From NCBI GenBank assembly GCA_902783895.1, contig CACZST010000048.1, positions 1 to 35,401 of the forward strand: DNA of 35,401 bases, in the 5' to 3' direction. Every line of letters starts with the position of its first letter. Positions within the stretch are counted from its first letter, which is position 1. The notes under the pieces were generated by a model. It ran no database searches. It saw nothing but the letters and a program-made list of their open reading frames with translations, and was not told where the DNA came from. A program made the translations under genes and the position numbers. Positions 7,219-14,488 of this stretch are shown one piece after another. This DNA comes from an uncultured Erysipelotrichaceae bacterium (GTDB lineage Bacteria > Bacillota_I > Bacilli_A > RF39 > UBA660).

Positions 7219-7954
7219 ATTCTTTATAACCAACACATTTTTTAAAAAGACCAATATCAATTTTATTATATAAAAAATCAAATACCTTAGGTGACAAAAT
7301 CATATTTGAAATAGCCGGTAAAACTAATCCTAAAATATAAATTAAAATAGAGCAGACAGTAAATATTAAAAGATTATTGTTAAATGTAAGAAAATTACCA
7401 TTATCTAAAAGATACTGAAAAACAAGTAATATAATAAGTAAAATTAGTATTGGAAGTAAATAATTAAACATAAGTAAAATCATGTAACTTCCCACATTTG
7501 CGATAAAAGCAAAACTGATAATTAACATTTTTAAAATAAAACATAAAAATGTTTCTAAATAAACACCAATATAAGCAAATACTTTTCGAACCTTTGAATC
7601 ATTACTATATTTCATATATTCCTTTAAGTATTCCCATTTAGTAACTTTTTCACTAGTATATGTAGTCTTTGATATATCTTTATAAGTTTTACTATAACCA
7701 TTTTTATATGTATATTTACTATAAGTATCATTAACTTCTTTTTCCAATATTAAATCATAATTTTTTCTTTTTTCTTCATCAAGCAATATTTCTTTAGCTT
7801 TATTAATTTTTTGAGCCATAGAAGGAGCATCCGTGGATTTATTTATATCCGGATGCCATTTCTTCATCTGTTTTTTATAAGCTAATTTAATTTCCTCAAA
7901 AGAAGCTGTTTGACTAACCCCTAAAAGTTCATAATAATTCATTGAGCTATTCAT
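7217..7954 (-). CDS. Membrane-bound J-domain (DnaJ-like) protein
   Basis: The 245-residue product starts with a canonical J domain (about 5-70): YYELLGVSQTASFEEIKLAYKK, HPD at 34-36, then INKAKEILLDEEKRKNYD. J domains recruit Hsp70/DnaK and stimulate its ATPase. The remainder lacks the Gly/Phe, zinc-finger and substrate domains of DnaJ. It instead has a charged linker and roughly four hydrophobic segments between about 124 and 225, so this is a membrane-tethered co-chaperone. AAAAAGGAT at 7969-7961 supports the start at 7954. It has its own promoter (7977-8005) and shares the terminator with ackA. The Hsp70 partner and substrate are unknown. Confidence 0.85.
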   Translation of the reverse strand: MNSSMNYYELLGVSQTASFEEIKLAYKKQMKKWHPDINKSTDAPSMAQKINKAKEILLDEEKRKNYDLILEKEVNDTYSKYTYKNGYSKTYKDISKTTYTSEKVTKWEYLKEYMKYSNDSKVRKVFAYIGVYLETFLCFILKMLIISFAFIANVGSYMILLMFNYLLPILILLIILLVFQYLLDNGNFLTFNNNLLIFTVCSILIYILGLVLPAISNMILSPKVFDFLYNKIDIGLFKKCVGYKE

Positions 7955-7976
7955 AAAATCATCCTTTTTGTGTGCT

Positions 7977-8005
7977 ATTATACACTAAATATTAAAACTT
8001 GTAAA
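7977..8005 (-). promoter_or_regulatory. Promoter of the J-domain gene
   Basis: On the minus strand, TTTACA (8005-8000) and TATAAT (7982-7977) are separated by 17 bases. The -35 abuts the T-tract of the tRNA-Glu terminator. Confidence 0.7.
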
Positions 8006-8033
8006 ATAAAAAAGTAAACAATAAAGTTTACTT
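8006..8033 (-). terminator. Terminator of tRNA-Glu
   Basis: On the minus strand the arms AAGTAAAC and GTTTACTT (plus-strand 8026-8033 and 8012-8019) pair around a 6-base loop. They are followed by a T-rich tract. It lies 12 bases beyond the tRNA 3' end. Confidence 0.8.
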
Positions 8034-8045
8034 ATAATTTCATAT

Positions 8046-8122
8046 TGGTAGCCTGTACGGGGTTTGAACCCGTGAATACGAGCTTGAGAGGCGCGCGTGT
8101 TAAACCACTTCACCAACAGGCC
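8046..8122 (-). tRNA. tRNA-Glu, anticodon CTC, with a mismatched anticodon stem
   Basis: Minus-strand reading gives acceptor GGCCTGT/ACAGGCT (one G-U), D arm GTG...CAC, anticodon loop CTCTCAA (anticodon CTC, reads GAG), T arm ACGGG-TTCGAAC-CCCGT, and encoded CCA at 8048-8046. The overall sequence resembles bacterial tRNA-Glu. The anticodon stem CGCGC/GCTCG has one C-U mismatch at its middle pair. The gene has its own promoter and terminator and may still be functional. Confidence 0.88.
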
Positions 8123-8139
8123 ATTTCCTTGACTATTTA

Positions 8140-8168
8140 ATAATATCATAAAATCAAATAATAAGCAA
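8140..8168 (-). promoter_or_regulatory. Promoter of tRNA-Glu
   Basis: On the minus strand TTGCTT (8168-8163), a 17-base spacer and TATTAT (8145-8140) stand about 18 bases ahead of the tRNA 5' end. Confidence 0.65.
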
Positions 8169-8212
8169 TTTAATTATGTAAAATAATGGATATTTTTAAA
8201 AAATATTTTAAT

Positions 8213-8235
8213 CAAACATTAGTTCGTGATATAAT
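8213..8235 (+). promoter_or_regulatory. LexA-like box and -10 upstream of the Y-family polymerase
   Basis: CAAAC-ATTA-GTTCG (8213-8226) differs by one base from the Gram-positive LexA/DinR core CGAAC-N4-GTTCG. It sits immediately before the TATAAT at 8230-8235, where a bound repressor would block RNA polymerase. The -35 (near 8207) is weak. SOS control is known for Y-family polymerases in this phylum; the assignment here is from one site. Confidence 0.5.
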
Positions 8236-8250
8236 TAAAATGGTGATAAA

Positions 8251-9669
8251 ATGAGTAGGATTTATGCATGCATTGATTTAAAAAGTTTTTATGCCTCCGT
8301 TGAATGCCGAGAAAGAAAGTTAGATCCCTTAAAAACAAACTTAGTTGTCGCAGATAAAGAGCGAACTCAAAAAACAATTTGTCTAGCCATAAGTCCATCT
8401 TTAAAAGAATATGGGATAAAGGGAAGACCAAGACTATTTGAAGTAAACCAAATAGTAAATAAAATAAATAAAACTAAATCATCAAATAAAAAAACTTATA
8501 ACAGTGATATATTAAAACAAAATCCAAATATTAAATTAGACTTTATAATAGCTAAACCAAGAATGAGCCTTTATATAAAATGCAGTACAGAAATATATAA
8601 TACTTACCTAAAATATATATCAAAAGATGACATATTTGTATATTCGATTGATGAAGTTTTTTGTGATATTACTGACTACCTGCATTATTATAATTTAACT
8701 CCTAAACAGTTAGTAACCAAAATGGTCCAAGATGTTTACATTAAAACTGGTGTAACAGCCACAGCCGGAATAGGGACTAATATGTATTTGTGTAAAGTCG
8801 CAATGGATATTTTAGCTAAACACGAAAAGCCAAACAAAGAAGGGGTAAGAATAGCCACATTAGATGAAATGACATATCGTAAATTATTATGGTCCCATCA
8901 GCCACTAACAGATTTTTGGCGTGTTGGGGTAAGATATAAAAATAAGTTAGAAAAGTTAGGAATAAAGACAATGGGTGATATCGCAAGATGTTCCATAGAA
9001 AATGAAGAACTTCTTTATAAATTATTTGGAGTTAATGCTGAACTATTAATTGATCACGCCTGGGGCTATGAACCATGCACAATGGAAGATGTCAAAAAAT
9101 ATAAATCACTAAATTCCAGTATCTCTTCAGGTCAAGTGTTAAATAAACCATATAATTACGAAAAAGGTAAATTAATAATAAGAGAAATGGCCGACGAATT
9201 ATCCTTAAATCTAAGTATAAAAAAACAAGCAACAGATAAAATAACCTTAACCATTGGCTATGATATAAATAATGATTATGATGGAGAAATGATTACTGAT
9301 TACTATCATCGTAAATTACCCAAGCCAGCCCATGGAACAATAAATTTAGAATATAAAACATCCTCATCTAAAATAATAGAAGAAAATGCCTTAAAATTAT
9401 ATGAAAAAATAATAAACAAAAATTTAAACATTAAAAGAATTAATATAACAGCTTCTAATCTAAGTGATATAGATAAGGTAATAAAACAATTAGACATTTT
9501 CTCATTAAATAATAAAGAAAAAGAAGAAAAAAAAGATAATGAAATACAAAATGTCATTATAAATTTAAAAGAAAAATATGGTAAAAATTCCATCATCAAA
9601 GTAGCTGATTTAAGTGAATCTGCAACTACAATTCAAAGAAATAACCAAATAGGAGGTCACAATGCCTAA
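8251..9669 (+). CDS. Y-family translesion DNA polymerase (UmuC/UvrX type)
   Basis: Y-family polymerases insert bases opposite damaged template sites. The 472-residue protein has the palm motifs CIDLKSFYASVEC (metal ligand Asp9, steric-gate aromatic near 13-14) and YSIDEVF (catalytic Asp134-Glu135). It also has TAGIGTNMYLCKVAMDILAK, a thumb/HhH-like LGIKTMGDIAR and a little-finger domain. The GRPRLFEV segment is typical of the Firmicutes UvrX/YqjW branch rather than DinB. A Lys/Glu-rich C-terminal extension follows. It overlaps a YolD-like gene by 8 bases, the same pairing as yqjW-yqjX in Bacillus. A LexA-like box precedes it. Confidence 0.92.
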   Translation: MSRIYACIDLKSFYASVECRERKLDPLKTNLVVADKERTQKTICLAISPSLKEYGIKGRPRLFEVNQIVNKINKTKSSNKKTYNSDILKQNPNIKLDFIIAKPRMSLYIKCSTEIYNTYLKYISKDDIFVYSIDEVFCDITDYLHYYNLTPKQLVTKMVQDVYIKTGVTATAGIGTNMYLCKVAMDILAKHEKPNKEGVRIATLDEMTYRKLLWSHQPLTDFWRVGVRYKNKLEKLGIKTMGDIARCSIENEELLYKLFGVNAELLIDHAWGYEPCTMEDVKKYKSLNSSISSGQVLNKPYNYEKGKLIIREMADELSLNLSIKKQATDKITLTIGYDINNDYDGEMITDYYHRKLPKPAHGTINLEYKTSSSKIIEENALKLYEKIINKNLNIKRINITASNLSDIDKVIKQLDIFSLNNKEKEEKKDNEIQNVIINLKEKYGKNSIIKVADLSESATTIQRNNQIGGHNA

Positions 9670-10060
9670 TAGTTATGACGATATAATAAATATGCCCAAT
9701 CATAAATCAAAAATCCACCCACAAATGGATATAGAAAAAAGAGCTACCCAATTTATGCCTTTTGCCGCTTTAACAGGTTATAAAGAGTCGATAGAAGAAA
9801 CTTCAAGAATAACTGATACAAAAAAATTAATTGATAATTCTACCAAACTAGAAATAAATGAAAAAATAAATTATTTAAAAACAAATCCAAATACCAAAAT
9901 AACAATAGAATACTTTGAAAAAGATAGTAAAAAAGAAGGCGGGAAGTATAATAAAATAACTGAAGAAGTTAAAAAAATAGATGAATTTAATAAATTATTA
10001 GTTTTAAAAAATAATAAAAAAATATTCTTTGAAGAAATCTACAATATAATAATTAATTAA
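9662..10060 (+). CDS. YolD-like protein
   Basis: The 132-residue protein opens with YDDIINMPNHKSKIHPQMDIEKRATQFMPFAALTGY, matching the YolD-like family. Members of that family are found directly after UvrX-type Y-family polymerases in Firmicutes and are proposed to be functional partners of the polymerase. The C-terminal half is a predicted beta/helix mix (TKITIEYFEKDSKKEGG). AGGAGGT lies 6 bases before the ATG inside the end of the polymerase gene, so the two are coupled. A terminator follows at once. The biochemical role is not established. Confidence 0.85.
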   Translation: MPNSYDDIINMPNHKSKIHPQMDIEKRATQFMPFAALTGYKESIEETSRITDTKKLIDNSTKLEINEKINYLKTNPNTKITIEYFEKDSKKEGGKYNKITEEVKKIDEFNKLLVLKNNKKIFFEEIYNIIIN

Positions 10061-10084
10061 AAAGCATTTTACAATGCTTTTTTT
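10061..10084 (+). terminator. Terminator of the polymerase-yolD operon
   Basis: AAAGCATT (10061-10068) and AATGCTTT (10073-10080) pair around TTAC and continue into TTTT. Confidence 0.85.
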
Positions 10085-10112
10085 CAAAATAACATTAAAA
10101 TCAATAAAATAA

Positions 10113-10211
10113 GGGGAAAAAGCAAATCCAAATCATTTATATTACTTTGATAGTATCAAAACAGACATAGAAAAAGTAGAACTTATCACTTTAAAAGAAG
10201 CAAAAAAATAG
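10113..10211 (+). pseudogene. Possible decayed gene fragment
   Basis: Between a TAA at 10110-10112 and a TAG at 10209-10211 lies a 32-codon open frame with no ATG, GTG or TTG start. Its composition is protein-like (NPNHLYYFDSIKTDIEKV then ELITLKEAKK). The C-terminal rhythm looks like a real protein end, which suggests the remnant of a gene whose front was lost. It could equally be chance in AT-rich DNA. Confidence 0.3.
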
Positions 10212-10270
10212 TTAATAATACATACGCATTAAAAAAATGAAAATAAAATACTATGAGAGGATGGTGTAAT

Positions 10271-10903
10271 ATGGATGAAAGATATTCCGATAAAATAGAA
10301 TGTATACTTGAAGAAGGACGTAAGTGTCAAAAACGTTTAGGTTCAATAGGCCCAACAGGTCCAACAGGGCCTGCGGGAGGTCCAACAGGTCCAACAGGAT
10401 TAACAGGAGCAACAGGTCCAACGGGTCCAATGGGTCCAACAGGAGCAACAGGTCCAACAGGCCCAACAGGCCCAGCCGGGGATACTGGATTAGAGGCATA
10501 TACTGGCCGTTATTCAACTGCAGAACAAAGTTTTACAACAAATACAGGTGTTCCAACACAAGTTGTACTTCCAACAATTATGCCTACATTAGATACTGAC
10601 ACAGCTACAAATGCAAATGCCATTACAATAATAGAGGCAGGGGATTATGAACTAACTTATAATGTTTTAGCAGAAGTAGATAACGCAGGAAATCTTACAG
10701 TAGCTATTAGAAATAATGGAACCGATATTCCTGGAACAATTCAAATATTAACATTAACCGCAAACGAAAGTGAATCGTTTGGTGGTAGCGTTATTGTAAC
10801 CTTACCTGCTGGAAGTATAATTGATCTAGCATTAACCTCAACCGTCAATAATACAGACGGAACTATAAATCAGGCATCATTAACCGCAAAAAAATTAAAT
10901 TAA
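10271..10903 (+). CDS. Collagen-like surface protein with BclA-type C-terminal domain
   Basis: The 210-residue protein has three parts. A short N-terminal leader carries two Cys (about 1-26). A collagen-like stretch of 15 Gly-X-Y triplets (27-72, mainly GPT and GAT) has one register slip at GPAGGPT. A C-terminal domain (about 75-210: [49 protein letters not shown]) resembles the trimeric TNF/C1q-like head of BclA-type exosporium proteins. Such proteins form triple-helical trimers on spore or cell surfaces. There is no signal peptide or sortase motif, as in exosporium proteins. The ATG at 10271 fits AGAGGATGGTG better than the one at 10253. It is transcribed alone. Confidence 0.88.
   Translation: MDERYSDKIECILEEGRKCQKRLGSIGPTGPTGPAGGPTGPTGLTGATGPTGPMGPTGATGPTGPTGPAGDTGLEAYTGRYSTAEQSFTTNTGVPTQVVLPTIMPTLDTDTATNANAITIIEAGDYELTYNVLAEVDNAGNLTVAIRNNGTDIPGTIQILTLTANESESFGGSVIVTLPAGSIIDLALTSTVNNTDGTINQASLTAKKLN
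10349..10486 (+). repeat. Collagen Gly-X-Y triplet repeat tract
   Basis: A 9-base-period coding repeat dominated by GGTCCAACA units encodes Gly-Pro-Thr triplets. Three triplets precede a one-Gly slip and twelve follow it. Codons vary at third positions (ggc, ggt, ggg), so the tract is not a very recent simple expansion, though it is prone to length change. Confidence 0.9.
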
Positions 10904-10905
10904 AA

Positions 10906-10938
10906 ACAGATAGGGAATTTAACCCTATTTGTTTTTTT
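10906..10938 (+). terminator. Terminator of the collagen-like gene
   Basis: ACAGATAGGG (10906-10915) and CCCTATTTGT (10923-10932) pair with one mismatch around a 7-base loop and run into seven T. Confidence 0.88.
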
Positions 10939-10945
10939 GTAAAAC

Positions 10946-10974
10946 TTGATATTGTAAGATATGCATGATAGAAT
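10946..10974 (+). promoter_or_regulatory. Promoter of the UDP-sugar pyrophosphorylase-like gene
   Basis: TTGATA (10946-10951), a 17-base spacer and TAGAAT (10969-10974). The transcript would start about 35 bases before the ATG at 11018. Confidence 0.7.
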
Positions 10975-11017
10975 ATACTAGTAATAAGTTAAAATATGTT
11001 AAGGGTGAAAAGTAATT

Positions 11018-12265
11018 ATGAATAAAGATAAAAAAGCAGTAAAAAAGCTAAAAAAATATAATCAAGACCATATTATTAAATTATTAAACAAATTAGAAGG
11101 AAAAGAAAAAGAAAATCTATTAAAACAAATAGAAGAAATAAATCTAAATGAAATTATAAGATTATATGATACATTAGTAGAAGAGAAAATAGCAAAAAAA
11201 AGTAAAATAGAGGCAATTGAATATTTAGATAAAGCAAAACTTTCGAAAAAACAAATATCAAGATTCACTTCATTAGGGGATGATGTAATTAAAAAAGGAG
11301 AATATGCTGTTGTAACAATGGCTGGGGGCCAAGGTACAAGACTAGGTCATAAAGGTCCAAAAGGAACATTCAAATTAGATGTATATGGGAAAGGTAAATA
11401 TTTATTTGAAATATTAGCCGAAAATTTAAAAGAAGCAAATATGATATATAATAAAGTAATTCCTTGGTATATCATGACAAGTAATGAAAACTATTTAGAA
11501 ACATTAAATTTCTTAGAAAAAAACAATTACTTTGGTTACCCAAAAGATCATACTAAATTATTTATCCAAGGTAAGATACCCCTAATAGATACAAAAGGGA
11601 AACTTCTCATAAACAAAGACATGAAAATAAAAGAAGTATCAGACGGAAATGGAAGTGTATTTTCATCATTAAAAAATGCCGGAATATTAAAGCAGATGAA
11701 AGAAAAAAATATAAAATGGATTTTTATAGGAGGTGTTGATAATGTTATTTTAAAAATGGTAGACCCGCTTCTTTTAGGTATAGCAATAGATAAACATCTG
11801 CAAATAGCATCAAAAACAGTAACAAAAGCAAATCCTCATGAAAATGTTGGTGTATTTTGTAAAATAAATGGACACCCAAAAGTAATTGAATATTCAGAGT
11901 TGGAAGATAAACTAGCCAAAGAAAAAGATGAAAATGGGCAGTTAAAATATGGAAATGCTCATATTATGTGTAACTTATTCAGTATAAAAGCCATTGAAAA
12001 GATAAGTGAAGAACATTTAAAATATCATAAAACAATTAAGAAAAATTCATATATTGATGAAAATGGAAACGAAGTAATACCAACAAATCCAAACTCATAT
12101 AAATTTGAATCCTTTATTTTTGATAGTTTTGAGTTTTTTGATAATATCGCAATATTAAATACAAAAAGAGAAGATGAATTTGCTCCAATTAAAAATAAAG
12201 AGGGAAGTGATAGTCCTAAAACTGCAAAAGAGCTATATGAAAAATATTGGAACTCAAAAAAATAA
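11018..12265 (+). CDS. UDPGP-family nucleotidyltransferase (UDP-N-acetylhexosamine pyrophosphorylase-like)
   Basis: These enzymes make UDP-sugars from UTP and a sugar 1-phosphate. The 415-residue protein carries the family signature MAGGQGTRLGHKGPKGTF (101-118), the nucleotide-binding and catalytic loop of the eukaryote-type UAP/UGP family. This is unlike bacterial GlmU or GalU. Other motifs are WYIMTSNEN, DGNGSVFSSL, FIGGVDNVILKMVDP and NPHENVGVFCK. An N-terminal helical, Lys-rich region (1-90) is also UAP-like. The sugar (GlcNAc, GalNAc or glucose) cannot be read from sequence alone; UDP-GlcNAc is the best guess. It is monocistronic with its own promoter and terminator. Confidence 0.85.
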   Translation: MNKDKKAVKKLKKYNQDHIIKLLNKLEGKEKENLLKQIEEINLNEIIRLYDTLVEEKIAKKSKIEAIEYLDKAKLSKKQISRFTSLGDDVIKKGEYAVVTMAGGQGTRLGHKGPKGTFKLDVYGKGKYLFEILAENLKEANMIYNKVIPWYIMTSNENYLETLNFLEKNNYFGYPKDHTKLFIQGKIPLIDTKGKLLINKDMKIKEVSDGNGSVFSSLKNAGILKQMKEKNIKWIFIGGVDNVILKMVDPLLLGIAIDKHLQIASKTVTKANPHENVGVFCKINGHPKVIEYSELEDKLAKEKDENGQLKYGNAHIMCNLFSIKAIEKISEEHLKYHKTIKKNSYIDENGNEVIPTNPNSYKFESFIFDSFEFFDNIAILNTKREDEFAPIKNKEGSDSPKTAKELYEKYWNSKK

Positions 12266-12301
12266 TAATCTAACTAATTTATTTACATTTCAAACTATGA
12301 T

Positions 12302-12328
12302 AAAAGTCTTCCAAATGGAAGACTTTTT
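12302..12328. terminator. Bidirectional terminator between the pyrophosphorylase-like gene and gspE-like gene
   Basis: AAAAGTCTTCC (12302-12312) and GGAAGACTTTT (12317-12327) pair around AAAT, with T-tracts reading both ways. It overlaps the stop codon of the minus-strand ATPase gene. Confidence 0.85.
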
Positions 12329-13874
12329 AAAAAAGAGATGGAATATCAGAACTACTATCCTTAGTATTTAAATTAGATGCAGTATATGAATTAATTGCAA
12401 TGCCATTAACTGTTTGGTTAGAATTATTAATATTATTAGGTTGAATATTTTTAGAAACAGTATTATTTGTAGTATCATTTACTATCTTATTAGAATTATT
12501 TACTTTATTAAAAGCTTGATTAGCAAAAGATACATTACTTAAATCAAAAATAGGGGTATTATTTACTTTATTTTGAGCTTTTTCATTAGACACTTTATTT
12601 AAATCATTATTAATTTTTTCTTTTTTAGACATAACTTTTTCAGTTTCATAAACAGCCTCTTTGAAATCAGAAACACTATTCATTTTGTCATCCTCATCAA
12701 GTTCAATTATTTTAAGAATTTCACTAAAAGTAGTAAGGCCTTCAGACACTTTAGAAAGTCCATCCTGAAGCATCGTAATTACATTTGGCCCATAAACTAA
12801 ATCTCTAAGTTGTTCTTTAGACATTTCACTTGCCAAAGCATCACGGATTGTTTGATTAATTCGAAGTACTTCATGAATAGGAATTCTTCCTCTATATCCG
12901 CTATTACATTTATCACAGCCTACAACATCATAAACCTCTTCAATATCTTTACCTAAAACTATTCTAAATATTTTCTTTTCATATTCTGTAGTAGGTCTTA
13001 ATTTTTTACAGTAATTACAAAGTCTTCTCGCAAGTTTTTGAGAAATAACTCCTTCTAAAGCTGAAGCTAATAAATATCTTTGAACATCCATATCGATTAA
13101 ACGTTCAATTGTAGTAAGAGAATTATTAGTGTGGATAGTTGAAAGAACTAAATGCCCAGTAATAGAAGCTCTAACCGCAATTTTAGCTGTTTCAGTATCA
13201 CGAATTTCACCAATCATAATAACATTTGGATCTTGTCTTAAAATAGATCTTAAAGCCGCTGCAAAATCTAAACCAACTTTACTATTAACTTGAACCTGAT
13301 TAATACCAGTTATATCCATTTCAACTGGATCTTCAACTGTAATTAAATTAGTTGAAGGTTTATTCAAATATTGAAGCATCGAATATACTGTTGTTGATTT
13401 ACCAGAACCAGTAGCCCCAGTAACTAAAATAATACCATTAGGAAGATTTACCATTTCAATTAATTTTTTATAATTTTCTTCACTAAATCCAAGTTCTTCA
13501 AGTCCAGCCATACTCATCGAATAATCTAAAATACGTACAACAATTTTTTCACCATTATTAAGTGGTAAGCAAGAAACACGCATATCTAAATCCAAATCTT
13601 TAATTTTAGTTTTAATCGCTCCATCTTGGGGAATTCTAAATTCAGTAATATTCATTTTTGAAACTGTCTTAATTCTTGTTATTAAATAATCTTTAATATC
13701 ATGAGGTACTTTTGTATAATTTAAAAGTTGTCCATCTATTCTTATTCTAACAAGTAAATAGTCTTCATAAGGGTCAAAATGGATATCACTCGCACCACGT
13801 TTTGCTGCATCATAAAATATTTCATTAGCCACATCTACTATTGGCATCGTATGAAAATCAAAAGTTCTAAGCAT
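12327..13874 (-). CDS. GspE/PilB-family type II secretion / type IV pilus assembly ATPase with Asn-rich tail
   Basis: This 515-residue hexameric ATPase should drive pilus or pseudopilus assembly at the inner face of the membrane. It begins almost at the N2 domain (IVDVANEIFYDAAKRGASDIHF), without the MshEN/N1 domain usual in PilB/GspE. It has Walker A GATGSGKS (153-160), the Asp box TVEDPVE, Walker B IMIGEIRD, the His box LSTIHTNN, and a four-Cys zinc site (CNYC ... CDKC). After about residue 395 comes a ~120-residue low-complexity tail rich in Asn, Lys and Ser, not typical of the family. Its platform protein (GspF/PilC) is not adjacent; a prepilin-like gene lies divergently. The ribosome binding site is weak and distant (GAAAGGG, about 14 bases upstream). 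Confidence 0.92.
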   Translation of the reverse strand: MLRTFDFHTMPIVDVANEIFYDAAKRGASDIHFDPYEDYLLVRIRIDGQLLNYTKVPHDIKDYLITRIKTVSKMNITEFRIPQDGAIKTKIKDLDLDMRVSCLPLNNGEKIVVRILDYSMSMAGLEELGFSEENYKKLIEMVNLPNGIILVTGATGSGKSTTVYSMLQYLNKPSTNLITVEDPVEMDITGINQVQVNSKVGLDFAAALRSILRQDPNVIMIGEIRDTETAKIAVRASITGHLVLSTIHTNNSLTTIERLIDMDVQRYLLASALEGVISQKLARRLCNYCKKLRPTTEYEKKIFRIVLGKDIEEVYDVVGCDKCNSGYRGRIPIHEVLRINQTIRDALASEMSKEQLRDLVYGPNVITMLQDGLSKVSEGLTTFSEILKIIELDEDDKMNSVSDFKEAVYETEKVMSKKEKINNDLNKVSNEKAQNKVNNTPIFDLSNVSFANQAFNKVNNSNKIVNDTTNNTVSKNIQPNNINNSNQTVNGIAINSYTASNLNTKDSSSDIPSLF

Positions 13875-13898
13875 AATAAAAATCAGCGCCCTTTCTTA

Positions 13899-13926
13899 AG
13901 TCCAAATCATAAAACCAATTTGGACT
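13899..13926 (-). promoter_or_regulatory. Hairpin in the leader of the gspE-like gene
   Basis: The arms AGTCCAAAT (13899-13907) and ATTTGGACT (13918-13926) are perfect 9-bp complements around a 10-base loop. In the minus-strand transcript the hairpin lies between the start point (near 13938) and the ribosome binding site. It has no U-tail, so it is a leader structure or an operator rather than a terminator. Confidence 0.55.
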
Positions 13927-13944
13927 AGATTTTATTCTAAATGT

Positions 13945-13973
13945 ATTATATAATAAACTTAGGATAATTACAA
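13945..13973 (-). promoter_or_regulatory. Promoter of the gspE-like gene; palindromic -10 shared with the plus strand
   Basis: On the minus strand TTGTAA (13973-13968) and TATAAT (13950-13945) are 17 bases apart. The -10 is part of the palindrome ATTATATAAT (13945-13954), so the plus strand also reads TATAAT (13949-13954) toward the prepilin gene, though with a poor -35. Confidence 0.6.
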
Positions 13974-14035
13974 TCGAAATAACAGTATTTATCTTTAATT
14001 ATTAACAAAAATCGTCAAATGAAAAGGGGAAATAT

Positions 14036-14488
14036 ATGAAATTAAACAGCAAAGCTTTTACTGTTGTTGAACTAATTGCTTCGTTCGCTTTAACTATGGT
14101 TATAACAATATTATTATTTCAAATTGTTCTTCAAGTTAAAAATATATATCAAAAAGAAACAGTCCAAACCGCAATCAATGAAAGAACTTCTGTTATTGCC
14201 AAAAATATAAGAAAAGTAATCCCAGCAGATCGTTCAAAAAGTATCACAAGTTGTGGAGGAACATCTTGTAATATCGATGGAACTATAATAAAGCAAATAT
14301 CAAATACCAAAATTCAAATTGGTAATCAAAAGTTTAATATGCCAAAAACAGTTACAATAAAATCTTTTAACTTTTCAAATTTAATTTGTACACCTGATAG
14401 TTCAAATTGTTATATTAAATTTGAAATGACATTATCAAGTGATAATTTAGAAGACGATTATAAATATAATGTAGTATTTTCATATTAA
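14036..14488 (+). CDS. Prepilin-like (type IV pilin / pseudopilin) protein
   Basis: The 150-residue protein opens MKLNSKAFTVVELIASFAL. This is a short basic leader, then FTVVEL with Glu at mature position 5 and a hydrophobic helix to about residue 33, which is the type IV pilin N-terminus. Position -1 is Ala rather than the usual Gly, so processing would need a peptidase tolerating it. The body has a possible disulfide loop (CGGTSC near 73-78) and a second Cys pair (CTPDSSNC), and ends in a beta-rich segment. GGGGAA precedes the ATG. The gene is divergent from the gspE-like ATPase and converges with ylbJ, overlapping it by 3 bases. A minor pilin/ComG-type role is likely. Confidence 0.8.
   Translation: MKLNSKAFTVVELIASFALTMVITILLFQIVLQVKNIYQKETVQTAINERTSVIAKNIRKVIPADRSKSITSCGGTSCNIDGTIIKQISNTKIQIGNQKFNMPKTVTIKSFNFSNLICTPDSSNCYIKFEMTLSSDNLEDDYKYNVVFSY

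Noticed and set aside
10349-10486. Short regularly spaced DNA repeats that might look like a CRISPR array
   Set aside because: The period is 9 bases with no spacers and it encodes in-frame Gly-X-Y triplets of a collagen-like protein.
10251-10517. Leu-rich minus-strand ORF opposite the collagen gene
   Set aside because: It is the antisense reading of the Gly-Pro-Thr repeat and has no ribosome binding site.
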